Of a stretch of DNA of 50,097 bases, positions 1-7,905 are shown one piece after another. Each line of letters starts with the position of its first letter. Within the stretch, counting starts at the first letter, position 1. The stretch covers positions 1 to 50,097 of the forward strand of contig JAINDL010000066.1 of assembly GCA_019931245.1 (NCBI GenBank). The letters are read 5' to 3'. Origin of the DNA: Bryobacteraceae bacterium CoA2 C42. GTDB lineage: Bacteria; Acidobacteriota; Terriglobia; Bryobacterales; Bryobacteraceae. The translations under genes were made by a program, and so were the position numbers. The notes below the pieces were generated by a model. The model was given only the letters and a program-made list of their open reading frames with translations, was not told the origin of the DNA and searched no databases.

Positions 1-464
1 AGCGCGAGGGCGAAGTTGGTGAGGGGGCCGAGGGCGAGCACGTCGATGGGCGCGCCCCGGCGCAGGCGGCGCTCGAGGTAAGAGGAGGCTGATTCGGCCT
101 GCGGGCGGAAGCCGGCGCTGGGATGGGACCGGAGCAGTTGCCCGGCGGCCGTCCGCCATTCGTGCGGGAATGCGGCGGCGCCGGTGAGCGGCCGGGCGGC
201 GCCGAGGTAGACGGGGATGCCCGGGCGTTGGCAGTAGGCCAGCAGGCGACCCACGGACTCGGCTCCGGCGGCGGGCTCGGCCAAACCGTGCACGATGGTA
301 ATGGCTTCGATTCGCACATCAGGACGCGCGAGGAGGAACAGCAGGGCCAACAGGTCGTCGGCGCCGGCGTCGGTGTCGACAACGACCGAGCGGACAGTCT
401 GCCCGCGGAGGCTCAGGGCTAAAGTTGCCAGCAGAATCAGCCGATGGAGCGGACGAGGAAGCAT
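1..464 (-). CDS. Nucleoside hydrolase, N-terminal part (runs off the window)
   Basis: This is the N-terminal 154 or so residues of an inosine/uridine-preferring nucleoside hydrolase, an enzyme that cleaves the N-glycosidic bond of nucleosides; the 3' end lies beyond base 1. The translation opens with a signal-like hydrophobic stretch (MLPRPLHRLILLATLAL), followed by VVVDTDAGADD, which matches the family's calcium- and ribose-binding DTDxGxDD motif. Near the cut end it reads VLALGPLTNFALA, another family hallmark. The export signal suggests an extracytoplasmic enzyme. Its ATG shares the CATG at 462-465 with the divergent serine hydrolase, so each gene's promoter must lie inside the other. The family call is firm; substrate is unknown. 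Confidence 0.85.
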   Translation of the reverse strand, partial: MLPRPLHRLILLATLALSLRGQTVRSVVVDTDAGADDLLALLFLLARPDVRIEAITIVHGLAEPAAGAESVGRLLAYCQRPGIPVYLGAARPLTGAAAFPHEWRTAAGQLLRSHPSAGFRPQAESASSYLERRLRRGAPIDVLALGPLTNFALA

Positions 465-1512
465 GAGGGCGCTCTCGACTATTCTCCGCCACTTTCTGAT
501 TTTGGTGATGGCCGGTCTTCCGTTGGCCGCCGAAAGAGCCACCTGGCAGGCGGAGCTGGCGTTTGCGCGGCTGCTGGGGAAGTACGACATTCCGGGCGGA
601 GCGTTGGCCGTGGCGCGGAACGGCGAGATCCTGACATCGCGAGGCTTTGGCAACGTGGAGCCGGAGTCGGAACTGCCGATTGCGAGTTGCACGAAGGTAA
701 TTACGCGGGCCGCGGCGATGCTTCTGGTCAAGGATGGAAGGCTGCGCCTCGATCAGCCGGCCTGGGGCACGGTGGCCGAGCTGTTGCCGCCGCACCGGGA
801 CCCGCGCCTCGACCGGGTGACCATTCGGCAACTGCTTGACCATTCCGGCGGCTGGGACCGTGCGCTCTCGAAAGTGGATGTGGTGGCCGCCAACCTGAAG
901 GCGGCTGAACCGTTGCGGGCCGTGGCAGCGGCGCCTCTGGACTTCGACCCCGGCCGCCGGCGCCGTTACTCCAACGCCGGGGCGCTGCTGCTGGGGGCGA
1001 TTGTGGAGCGGGCCAGCGGTCAGCCGTTTGAGCGATTTGTAAAGACGCGGATTCTGGATCCGTTGGAGATGAAGCAGACGCGGTGGAGCCGGACGCCGGG
1101 CGTCCGGGAGTGGGGTGCGGCGGCGGGATGGACGGCGAGCATGGCCGACCTGGCGCGGCTGGCCAATGGCATCGACCATCTGGTAGGAGAGCCGCGCGGC
1201 GCGTGGGCGCAGAGCGGGGCGTTACACGACTGGGGCCTCGCCTGGATTTATCGCAGTGCGGACGGACTCTCGGTGGCCTGGGCGGTCAATCGTTCTCCGG
1301 AGCGGGGGGATTTCCGGGCCGAGGCCCAGGAAGCGGTGCTGAGCGCCTTGGGAATCACCGAGCGGCCCAGGCCCGAAGAGGCCGGGGAGGGAGAGGGAGC
1401 CGGGGTGCGCCGGAAGTTGCCGAAACCGCCGCGGAATCAGCTGCGGCCGCCGGTGTATGACTCGAGGAAGCACCGGCCGATGGTCTATCGGAAGCCGAAG
1501 ATTCGGCGCTAG
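463..1512 (+). CDS. Serine hydrolase, beta-lactamase class C / penicillin-binding-like
   Basis: A 349-residue exported protein of the class C beta-lactamase/esterase fold. The start at 463 is chosen over an in-frame upstream ATG at 295 because it is preceded by GAGG at suitable spacing and gives a signal peptide (MRALSTILRHFLILVMAGLP). The nucleophile motif SxxK is SCTK at residues 75-78, LLDHSGG follows at about 124-130, and the YxN motif is YSN at 169-171. No clear C-terminal KTG-like motif is visible; the tail is rich in Arg, Pro and Lys. It probably hydrolyses an ester or amide in the periplasm. Beta-lactamase activity cannot be inferred. Confidence 0.85.
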   Translation: MRALSTILRHFLILVMAGLPLAAERATWQAELAFARLLGKYDIPGGALAVARNGEILTSRGFGNVEPESELPIASCTKVITRAAAMLLVKDGRLRLDQPAWGTVAELLPPHRDPRLDRVTIRQLLDHSGGWDRALSKVDVVAANLKAAEPLRAVAAAPLDFDPGRRRRYSNAGALLLGAIVERASGQPFERFVKTRILDPLEMKQTRWSRTPGVREWGAAAGWTASMADLARLANGIDHLVGEPRGAWAQSGALHDWGLAWIYRSADGLSVAWAVNRSPERGDFRAEAQEAVLSALGITERPRPEEAGEGEGAGVRRKLPKPPRNQLRPPVYDSRKHRPMVYRKPKIRR

Positions 1513-1552
1513 CCGAAATCCGTAGCTATTTGATAGACTTTGGGGTGATTCG

Positions 1553-2296
1553 ATGAACGGTCCTTATCCTGAGCCAGGAACAACGCCCGAAGAGTTGCTG
1601 CGCTGGGCTCTGGCGCGGTTTGGAAGCCGGTTTGTGATCACCACGTCCTTCCAGCGCGAGGGCATGGTGCTGCTCGACATGGCGGCCCGGATTGATCCGC
1701 GGGTGCGGGTGGTAACGCTCGATACGGGCCGGCTGCCGGAGGAGACCTTCACGATGATGGAGATGGTGCGGGAGCGCTACGGAGTGGAAGTGGAAACGGT
1801 CGCGCCGGAGGCGGGCGAGGTGGAGAGCATGGTGCGGCAGCATGGTCCGAACCTGTTCTACGGGAGCGTTCCGGAGCGGAAGCTGTGCTGTCAGATTCGC
1901 AAGGTACGACCGCTGGCGCGAAAACTGCAGGGGGTAGAGGCGTATGCCGTGGGTCTGCGGCGGGAGCAATCCGATGCGCGGGAGACGATTGCGGCGGTCG
2001 ATCAGGAACGGGGCCGTTTGAAACTGAGTCCGCTGGCGGACTGGAGCAGCGAACAGGTGCGAGCCTATACCGCCGAGTACAACGTGCCGGAGCACCCTCT
2101 CTACGACAAGGGGTTTCCGTCGATCGGCTGCCAGCCGTGCACCCGGCCCACGTTGCCGGGCGAGGGCGAGCGGGCGGGGCGCTGGTGGTGGGAAGAGTCC
2201 GCCGATAAAGAATGCGGGCTGCATTTCACCCCGTCCGGCAAGGTGTTGCGGACAGTGGATGTGCTGCTCGAGCAGGTATTGAAACCGAATGCATAA
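1553..2296 (+). CDS. cysH: Phosphoadenylyl/adenylyl-sulfate reductase, APS type
   Basis: A 247-residue thioredoxin-dependent reductase of activated sulfate, giving sulfite for cysteine synthesis in the cytoplasm. It has the cysteine set of the [4Fe-4S] APS-type enzymes: Cys112-Cys113 (KLCCQIRK), Cys193 and Cys196 (GCQPC), plus the catalytic Cys221 in KECGLH. PAPS-only enzymes such as E. coli CysH lack the four cluster cysteines, so APS is the likely substrate. The P-loop-like region is [10 protein letters not shown] near residues 30-39. The 3' end overlaps the APS kinase start by 8 bp, so the two are co-transcribed and probably translationally coupled. Length is normal for the family. Confidence 0.93.
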   Translation: MNGPYPEPGTTPEELLRWALARFGSRFVITTSFQREGMVLLDMAARIDPRVRVVTLDTGRLPEETFTMMEMVRERYGVEVETVAPEAGEVESMVRQHGPNLFYGSVPERKLCCQIRKVRPLARKLQGVEAYAVGLRREQSDARETIAAVDQERGRLKLSPLADWSSEQVRAYTAEYNVPEHPLYDKGFPSIGCQPCTRPTLPGEGERAGRWWWEESADKECGLHFTPSGKVLRTVDVLLEQVLKPNA

Positions 2297-2816
2297 GGGA
2301 TTCGCACTGTGGTTTACGGGCATGAGCGGGGCCGGGAAGTCGACGCTCTCCCAACGAATTTACGATCGGCTGAAGGCGCACGGCGCCCGGGTGGAGTTGC
2401 TCGACGGAGACGAAGTTCGGGAGCATCTGTCGAAGGGATTGGGGTTCTCGCGCGAGGACCGCGATACGAACGTCCGGCGGATCGGCTTTGTGGCGGAGTT
2501 GCTCGCGCGGAACGGGGTGATTGCGATTACGGCGGCGATTTCGCCCTACCGGGAGACGCGGGATGCGGTGCGGGGCCGGATTGAACATTTTGTTGAGGTG
2601 TTCATGGATGCGCCGGTGAGTGTGCTGGCGGAACGCGATGTCAAAGGCCTGTACAAGAAGGCGCTGGCGGGGGAGATCCCGCACTTTACCGGCGTCTCGG
2701 ATCCGTACGAGCCACCGCGGCAGCCCGAAGTTCGCTGCGACTCGGCGACCGAACCGATCGAAGTCAGCGAGGCGAAGGTGTGGACGAAGTTACAGGAACT
2801 GGGACTGATCGATTAG
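2289..2816 (+). CDS. cysC: Adenylyl-sulfate (APS) kinase
   Basis: A 175-residue APS kinase that phosphorylates APS to PAPS with ATP. The Walker A motif is GMSGAGKST (residues 11-19), and [11 protein letters not shown] and [11 protein letters not shown] are characteristic substrate-binding segments. It is a stand-alone kinase, not fused to an ATP sulfurylase or CysN. The gene starts inside the end of cysH. Since the neighbouring reductase looks APS-specific, this kinase may make PAPS for sulfation or compete for APS instead of being an obligatory assimilation step; that is inference. No sulfate adenylyltransferase gene (cysD/cysN or sat) lies in the window. Confidence 0.94.
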   Translation: MHKGFALWFTGMSGAGKSTLSQRIYDRLKAHGARVELLDGDEVREHLSKGLGFSREDRDTNVRRIGFVAELLARNGVIAITAAISPYRETRDAVRGRIEHFVEVFMDAPVSVLAERDVKGLYKKALAGEIPHFTGVSDPYEPPRQPEVRCDSATEPIEVSEAKVWTKLQELGLID

Positions 2817-2825
2817 GCTAGGAAG

Positions 2826-3680
2826 TTGATAGACCTTCACAGTCACACGGATGCTTCCGACGGAACGGATACACCGCGGGAGTTGATTGACCGGGCCCGG
2901 CAAGCCGGCCTTTCGGCCCTTTCCATCACGGACCATGACACGTTTGCCGGCTACGAGCAGGCCCGGGAGTATGCCGCCGGACTTGGCTTCGTTTTGCTGT
3001 GCGGCATTGAGCTGTCGACGAAATTCCACGGCAAAACCGTCCATGTGCTGGCTTACTTTCCGCAGGGCGAGCCGGAAGCGGCGTTCCTCGCCTGGGTGCG
3101 GGAGCAGCAGGAGTACCGGCGCGACCGGAACATCCGGCTGATTGCGCGCTTGAACGAGGTGGGCGTCGCCATTACGCTGGCCGAGGTGGAGGCGCTGGGC
3201 CGGACGATGACGGGCCGTCCCCACTTTGCCCGGGTGTTGGTGGATAAGGGTTACGTGCGAACGACGCAGGAGGCCTTTGACGCTTATCTGGCCGAGGAGG
3301 GCCGGGCGTTTGTCCAGCGCGAGGAGGTGGCGTTGGCCGAGGCGCTCGACCGGGTGCGGGCGGGCGGCGGCATCGCCGTGATGGCGCACCCCATCCGGCT
3401 AGGGAAACGCAAGGCGGCCGACGAGGAGGCGCTGGTGGCGGAGGCGGTAGAGTTGGGGTTGGCGGGTCTGGAGGTGATTCACTCTGACCACACGGTGGCG
3501 GATGTCGAGCGCTACCGCGGCTACGCGGCCAGGTACGGGCTGATTGAGACCGGGGGCTCGGACTACCACGGCGGCAACAAGCCGGATATCGATTTGGGCA
3601 CTGGGCGGCGGGGCAACGTTGCCGTGCCGGATGAGTTTTTCGTTCGCTTGCGGGGTTACCGTCCAGAGGTCCACCGGTAG
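2826..3680 (+). CDS. PHP domain phosphoesterase (YciV/RNase AM-like)
   Basis: A 284-residue protein of the polymerase-and-histidinol-phosphatase (PHP) family. It begins with the metal-binding IDLHSHTDASDG, followed by SITDHDTFAGY and GIELST, and later has VMAHP and GSDYHG, which together supply the His/Asp ligands of a trinuclear metal centre. Members include the 5'-3' exoribonuclease/nucleotide phosphatase YciV (RNase AM). The start used is a TTG at 2826, nine bases after the cysC stop; it is the only start that includes the first metal-binding motif. An imperfect copy of its 3' end lies 121 bp downstream, where it forms the end of the convergent YgfZ gene. Confidence 0.85.
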   Translation: MIDLHSHTDASDGTDTPRELIDRARQAGLSALSITDHDTFAGYEQAREYAAGLGFVLLCGIELSTKFHGKTVHVLAYFPQGEPEAAFLAWVREQQEYRRDRNIRLIARLNEVGVAITLAEVEALGRTMTGRPHFARVLVDKGYVRTTQEAFDAYLAEEGRAFVQREEVALAEALDRVRAGGGIAVMAHPIRLGKRKAADEEALVAEAVELGLAGLEVIHSDHTVADVERYRGYAARYGLIETGGSDYHGGNKPDIDLGTGRRGNVAVPDEFFVRLRGYRPEVHR

Positions 3681-3803
3681 CGGGCAGCGACGGGGCGACT
3701 TCGTCTTGCGAGAGCACTGGGCGCAGCGACGCGGCAGCGGGGCCCGTCCGGAGGAGTTTCTAGCTCGCTTGCGGAGTTACGGCCCGGCCGTCCACGGTTA
3801 ACG
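3630..3803. repeat. Imperfect direct repeat of a gene end
   Basis: The last 50 or so bases of the PHP gene (about 3630-3683) recur in diverged form at about 3751-3803, an offset of 121 bp. By eye roughly three quarters of positions agree, including a shared run CGCTTGCGG followed by GTTAC. The first copy encodes EFFVRLRGYRPEVH and the second would encode EFLARLRSYGPAVH. On the opposite strand the second copy supplies the last codons of the YgfZ gene. The 3684-3750 spacer contains no gene I can support. Confidence 0.6.
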
Positions 3804-4650
3804 GCGTGCTGAGCAGTTCAACCCGCAGGATGCCAAGCGCGGCGGTCTCTTCACCAAGCGGCGTGGCGGAGGTCACCTCGCCAGCCTCTTTCTCACCCGC
3901 CAGGATCTTCGCATGCGGCTCCACGGGGCCATTGCCGGCAATCCGCAGCGCCAGCAGGCGGCGATGCACCTGGCCGCGGGAGCGGACCCGTTCAACGATC
4001 TCCTGCCCCAGATAGCAACCCTTCTGGAAGTGCACGGCGTGCATCAACTGAGTCTCCTGGACGAGATGGGCTTCCGAAAAATCAACCCCGTAGCGCGGCT
4101 TGCCGTGAACGATGCGGAGCGCATCGGCCTGCCCGAAGGTCAACTCCGCCGCGCCGGCCGCCAGCAGCGCCTCGTGGACAATGGGCGCATCGAGCGGCGA
4201 GACGAGAATCCAATAACCGGGCTGACCGGTGAAGCTGGTTTTGACGACGAGGCGTCCCGCCCAGGGCACCGCGGCGAAATCGGCCTCGGGCGCCGGAATG
4301 CCGGCCGCTTCGAGCACAGCGGCGGCGCCGGGGCCTTCGACGGCCAGCGTCGTCCACGCGGCCGTCTCATCGGCAAGGGTTACGTCGTCGGCGATGATGA
4401 ACTTGTCGAGGTGGCCGAGGACAAACTCGCGGCTCTCCGGTTCGACATCGAGCAGCAGCGAATCTTCGGCGGCCAGGACCAGTACATCGGACAGGATGCG
4501 GCCGTTGGCGTTCAGAAAGAAGGCATAGCAGCCTTGGCCGGGCGCCAACTGCTCCACATGGTTCGTCGTCATCGCATGGAGGAGCCGTTTGCGGTCTTCC
4601 CCGGTGACGCGGATGCGGCCCCGGCCGGCGAGTTCAAACAACGCCGTCAT
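3760..4650 (-). CDS. ygfZ: Folate-binding YgfZ/GcvT-like protein
   Basis: A 296-residue protein related to the aminomethyltransferase (GcvT) fold, with the YgfZ signature KGCYLGQE at residues 210-217 that contains the conserved cysteine. YgfZ/IBA57 proteins bind folate and help maintain certain Fe-S enzymes. The N-terminal part (FELAGRGRIRVTGEDRKRLLHAM) also matches the family. The ATG directly follows the TAG stop of the upstream membrane protein gene (TAGATG), so the two are probably coupled. The C-terminal codons lie on the duplicated sequence described at 3751-3803. Family assignment is strong; the exact client enzymes are unknown. Confidence 0.9.
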   Translation of the reverse strand: MTALFELAGRGRIRVTGEDRKRLLHAMTTNHVEQLAPGQGCYAFFLNANGRILSDVLVLAAEDSLLLDVEPESREFVLGHLDKFIIADDVTLADETAAWTTLAVEGPGAAAVLEAAGIPAPEADFAAVPWAGRLVVKTSFTGQPGYWILVSPLDAPIVHEALLAAGAAELTFGQADALRIVHGKPRYGVDFSEAHLVQETQLMHAVHFQKGCYLGQEIVERVRSRGQVHRRLLALRIAGNGPVEPHAKILAGEKEAGEVTSATPLGEETAALGILRVELLSTPLTVDGRAVTPQAS

Positions 4651-5049
4651 CTAGTTCCCCAGCGAGCGCAGCGCCGTGCCGAGCAGCAGTACGCCCACAC
4701 CCGAGAACGCCAGGCCGGTGAGCAGCCGGGCGCGTTTTTCGGGGGTCGTCTGCGGCTTCACCAGGATGATGGAAACCGCCGCGATATGGAGAAACAGCAG
4801 GAACTTGATGCCGAAGACCATGTGGTAGAACTTGGGCACGCCGCCGCCCATGCGGGTCATCAACTGATGCAGGCCGGTGGCCAGCAGCAGCAGGACCGAG
4901 ATCAGCATCGAGGGCTGGAAACCATCGGCGGGGTTGCCGGAGAGCTTGCCGGACTTGCTGAGGTTCCAGGCGTAGAAGATGCCGCCCAGCAGAACGACGG
5001 CGGAGCCGATGTGCAGGAAGCGGACGAGATAGACAAGGGGATCGATCAT
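4651..5049 (-). CDS. Small four-helix membrane protein, unknown function
   Basis: A 132-residue membrane protein with about four hydrophobic segments: FLHIGSAVVLLGGIFYA (residues 11-27), SMLISVLLLLATGLHQLM (47-64), MVFGIKFLLFLHIAAVSIIL (77-96) and LLTGLAFSGVGVLLLGTAL. Conserved His residues in segments 1-3 recall heme- or copper-handling membrane proteins such as CopD-like or cytochrome b-like families, but I cannot name the family securely. It is first in a two-gene minus-strand unit with ygfZ and diverges from the MBL hydrolase at 5101, leaving a 51-bp intergenic region. Confidence 0.8.
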   Translation of the reverse strand: MIDPLVYLVRFLHIGSAVVLLGGIFYAWNLSKSGKLSGNPADGFQPSMLISVLLLLATGLHQLMTRMGGGVPKFYHMVFGIKFLLFLHIAAVSIILVKPQTTPEKRARLLTGLAFSGVGVLLLGTALRSLGN

Positions 5050-5100
5050 GGCTAACTATTACTCTCTCTTAGATGGGGCGCCGGTGGCAAAGGTCCTAGA

Positions 5101-5742
5101 ATGAAAAGCATGATCCACGAGATACTGCCGGTGGGGCAGCTGCAGTGCAACTGCTCGATTTTGGGGGATGAGATCACGCGAGAAGCGATCGTCGTCGACC
5201 CCGGCGACGACATCAGCGACATCGAAGCGATCCTGGCCAAGCACCAGCTGACCGTGAAGATGATCGTGATTACCCACGCCCACATCGACCACATCGGCGG
5301 CGCGGCCAAGCTCAAAAAGATCACCGGCGCCCCCGTGATCATGAACCCGAAAGACCAGGAGCTTTACGACGCCCTCGCCATCCAAGCCGGTTGGCTCGGC
5401 ATGGAGACGCCCGAGCAGACCACCATCGACACCCCGGCCAAAGAGGGCGACACGCTCCGCTTCGGCGACTACGCGATGCACATCCTCCACACCCCGGGTC
5501 ATACGCAGGGCAGCACCTGCCTGTACCTGCCGGCCGAGCGGACGCTGATCGCCGGCGATACGCTGTTCCGCGACAGCATCGGCCGCACCGATCTGCCGGG
5601 CGGCGACGGGCGCAAGATCCTGGCGAGCATCAAGACGAAGCTGCTCGTGCTGCCCGAGGACACCGAGGTGATCTGCGGCCACGGGCCAAACACGACCATC
5701 GGCCGCGAGGCGAAACGGAATCCGTTTCTGCGGGGGCTCTGA
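5101..5742 (+). CDS. MBL-fold metallo-hydrolase (glyoxalase II-like)
   Basis: A 213-residue metallo-beta-lactamase-fold hydrolase. The zinc motif HxHxDH is HAHIDH at residues 59-64; HTPGHTQGS, AGDTLF and CGHGP supply the remaining metal ligands. Size and motif spacing match the short glyoxalase II-like family (YcbL type), which hydrolyses thioesters or related substrates in the cytoplasm. No rhodanese or dioxygenase domain is fused. Its TGA overlaps the ATG of the next gene (TGATG), so it is coupled to the methyltransferase. The substrate is not evident. Confidence 0.9.
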   Translation: MKSMIHEILPVGQLQCNCSILGDEITREAIVVDPGDDISDIEAILAKHQLTVKMIVITHAHIDHIGGAAKLKKITGAPVIMNPKDQELYDALAIQAGWLGMETPEQTTIDTPAKEGDTLRFGDYAMHILHTPGHTQGSTCLYLPAERTLIAGDTLFRDSIGRTDLPGGDGRKILASIKTKLLVLPEDTEVICGHGPNTTIGREAKRNPFLRGL

Positions 5743-6380
5743 TGAGCGAACTCCTCCGCGCGGCCTGGCTTACGATTGAGCCGGGCGACTACGAACAGCA
5801 CATGGCGGGCATCGGGCAGGCGCAGGCCAACGCCGGACTGATGGCGGCGTGGCTGGCGGCGGTAGGTCCGTCGGAGACGGTGCTCGTAGCCGGAGCGGGC
5901 ACCGGGCAGATGTTCGACTATCTGCCAGCCGACGCCGCCGGCGCCAGCCGCATGGTCTTCACGGATTTCAACCCGGTGTTCCTGGCCCGGCTCCGCGAGC
6001 GGCTCGGCGAGGCGGAAACCTTCGTCGATGATATCGAGGCCACGCAGTTGGCCGGGCCTTACGCGCATGCCGCCGTCACCCTCGTGCTCGAGCACGTCAA
6101 CTGGCGACGCGCCCTCGGCAGCTTCCGGCAGTGGGAGAGCCGTCGCGTGCTGACCGTGATTCAGGAGAACCCGGCCGATGTGGCCAGCGCCGTTACGCCC
6201 GGGCGGACGGTGCCCGGCACCATGAACGTGTTCCGGGACCGCGCCCGGCCCACGCTCGTGCCGCTGGCCGAGCTAACGGCCGCGATGGCCGACCTTGGCT
6301 ATCAGCTCGAGCAGGTGCATCCGGCGCCGGTCAGCGACGGCAAGCGGATGCTCGGCTGCTGGTTCGTCAGGACTTCTTGA
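5742..6380 (+). CDS. Class I SAM-dependent methyltransferase-like protein
   Basis: A 212-residue protein with a Rossmann-type nucleotide-binding segment VLVAGAGTGQMFDYL (about residues 47-61), followed by MVFTDFNPVFLARL, where an acidic residue at the end of beta-2 would bind SAM. A central AAVTLVLEHVNWR fits the post-II region. The start at 5742 overlaps the preceding stop and is preferred to far-upstream ATGs that lie inside the MBL gene. The 3' end overlaps a convergent small gene by 14 bp. The glycine motif (GAGTG) is acceptable but the substrate is unknown; it could be a non-catalytic relative. Confidence 0.75.
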   Translation: MSELLRAAWLTIEPGDYEQHMAGIGQAQANAGLMAAWLAAVGPSETVLVAGAGTGQMFDYLPADAAGASRMVFTDFNPVFLARLRERLGEAETFVDDIEATQLAGPYAHAAVTLVLEHVNWRRALGSFRQWESRRVLTVIQENPADVASAVTPGRTVPGTMNVFRDRARPTLVPLAELTAAMADLGYQLEQVHPAPVSDGKRMLGCWFVRTS

Positions 6381-6618
6381 TTTCGGACATGGCGCCCTGG
6401 ATGAGCTCCTTGGCGCCCTCGAGTCCGGCCAGGATCAGTTGCAGGTCCATGGCGGGCTTCGACGGATTGCGGGTGCTGGCGCAGTAGACGCCGTGCTGGC
6501 CAACCAGCACGAGCGCATCGGTAAGCACATCGAGGGCGAGGGCCAGTTTCCCTCGGGCAGGACCCATCTGGAATTCCAGCCGTTCCAACTCCTCAACTCT
6601 TTCGCGCAAAATGTCCAT
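6367..6618 (-). CDS. Small conserved-looking hypothetical protein
   Basis: An 83-residue protein I do not recognise. It is predicted to be mostly helical: it begins MDILRERVEELERLEFQM, a heptad-like charged stretch, and ends ILAGLEGAKELIQGAMSEIKKS. It contains one Cys and no membrane segment or signal peptide. Support for a real gene is its open frame on the strand opposite the methyltransferase's last codons, its close fit between neighbours (14-bp overlap and 17 bp to the next start), and a protein-like amino acid composition. A purine-rich AAAGGA lies directly before the ATG, closer than ideal. Confidence 0.6.
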   Translation of the reverse strand: MDILRERVEELERLEFQMGPARGKLALALDVLTDALVLVGQHGVYCASTRNPSKPAMDLQLILAGLEGAKELIQGAMSEIKKS

Positions 6619-6635
6619 TCCTTTACTCTAGAGGG

Positions 6636-7760
6636 ATGACTGAGCTTCCGTCCTGGCCCGTGTCGACCTCCCGCGAACGAGAGTTGCTCGATCAGGTGCT
6701 GGCCAGCCCGCAGTGGGGCGGCTTCCACCCGATCGTGGCCGACTTTGAAAACGCCTTTGCGGCCTATCAGGGCTGCCGCTACGGCGTTGGCGCGGTGAAC
6801 GGCACCGTGACGCTCGAGATGATGCTGGCCGCGGCCGGCATCGGCCCGGGCGACGAGGTGATCGTGCCGGCCATCTCGTTTGTCTCCACCGCCGCGGCCG
6901 TGTCCCGCGTGGGCGCGACGCCCGTGTTCGTCGACATCGAGCCTTACTCGTTCAACATGGACCCCGCACAGGTCCGGCAGGCGATCGCGCCCGCCACCAG
7001 GGCCATCCTCGCCGTCCATTTCGGCGGCCCGCTGGCCGACATGGACGCGCTCAACGCCCTCGCCGCCGCGCACGGCCTACTGCTGCTCGAAGACGCCGCG
7101 CACGCCCACGGCGCCGAGTGGCGCGGAAAGCGGGCCGGGTCGTTCGGCCTCGCCAGCAGCTTCTCCTTCCAGAACGGCAAGGTGATGACGGCGGGCGAAG
7201 GCGGCATCGTCCTCACGAACGACGAGGCCTTCGCCGAGCGCCTGCGCAGCTACCGGAACCAGGGCCGCCGCCCGGGCTACTCCTTCTTCCACCACTTCGA
7301 ACTCGGCAACAACTACCGCCTCTCGGCCCTGCACGCCGCCGTGCTCATGGCACAACTCGAACGCCTCGACGAACAGATTGAAACCCGAATGCGCAACTGG
7401 CCGGTCTTTGCCGCCGAACTCGCCGGCCTCGCCGGCATCACCTGGCAACAGGCGCCGGAGGCGGTGAACCGCAACCCGTGGTACCTGCTGCTCGGCCGCG
7501 TCGATGACCGGCTCGGCATCTCGCGGGATACCTTCTGCCAGCGGCTGCAGGCGGCCGGCATCCCCGCCACCCCCTTCTATCCCCACACGCTGCAGCAGAA
7601 CCCGATGTATACGGGCGGCCTACCGCACCGGGCGCTTCCCTGCCCCGTGGCCGAAGCCTGTATTGACGATTCGTTCTGGCTGCCGTTCCGGCTGCTGATG
7701 GGGGATGAGGCCCGGACGCGGGATATCGCCCGGACCGTTGCGTACGCCGTGCGCGGGTAA
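6636..7760 (+). CDS. DegT/DnrJ/EryC1/StrS family PLP aminotransferase
   Basis: A 374-residue fold-type I aminotransferase of the DegT/StrS sugar aminotransferase family, which typically transaminates nucleotide-linked keto sugars for cell-surface glycans. The internal aldimine lysine is Lys182 in SFSFQNGKVMTAGEGG, a near-perfect family signature. LLLLEDAAHAHGA (about 148-160) holds the Asp that contacts the pyridine nitrogen, and NYRLSALHAAV is the conserved C-terminal motif. Full length for the family. No nucleotide-sugar dehydratase or glycosyltransferase lies beside it, so its pathway is not shown here, though two phosphohexomutase genes follow nearby. Confidence 0.92.
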   Translation: MTELPSWPVSTSRERELLDQVLASPQWGGFHPIVADFENAFAAYQGCRYGVGAVNGTVTLEMMLAAAGIGPGDEVIVPAISFVSTAAAVSRVGATPVFVDIEPYSFNMDPAQVRQAIAPATRAILAVHFGGPLADMDALNALAAAHGLLLLEDAAHAHGAEWRGKRAGSFGLASSFSFQNGKVMTAGEGGIVLTNDEAFAERLRSYRNQGRRPGYSFFHHFELGNNYRLSALHAAVLMAQLERLDEQIETRMRNWPVFAAELAGLAGITWQQAPEAVNRNPWYLLLGRVDDRLGISRDTFCQRLQAAGIPATPFYPHTLQQNPMYTGGLPHRALPCPVAEACIDDSFWLPFRLLMGDEARTRDIARTVAYAVRG

Positions 7761-7905
7761 GGGGCAGGACCCGGACGGCTTGTGACGGGGAGAGAATTGG
7801 GGGTGGGCGTGGAGATCGTAGGGAGGACCGGGCGGCGGCCGCGGGTCCACGTTCCCCGCGCGGCGGAGCGCCCGGCCATCGCTCCGCTAGACTAGAATTG
7901 GACCC

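Noticed and set aside
295-462. Longer start for the serine hydrolase at 295
   Set aside because: It lies inside the nucleoside hydrolase gene, has no signal peptide at its start, and the ATG at 463 has both a ribosome site and a signal peptide.
7761-7905. Promoter or RNA element before the CBM9-like gene
   Set aside because: GC-rich with partial inverted repeats, but no -35/-10 pair or stable terminator shape I would defend.
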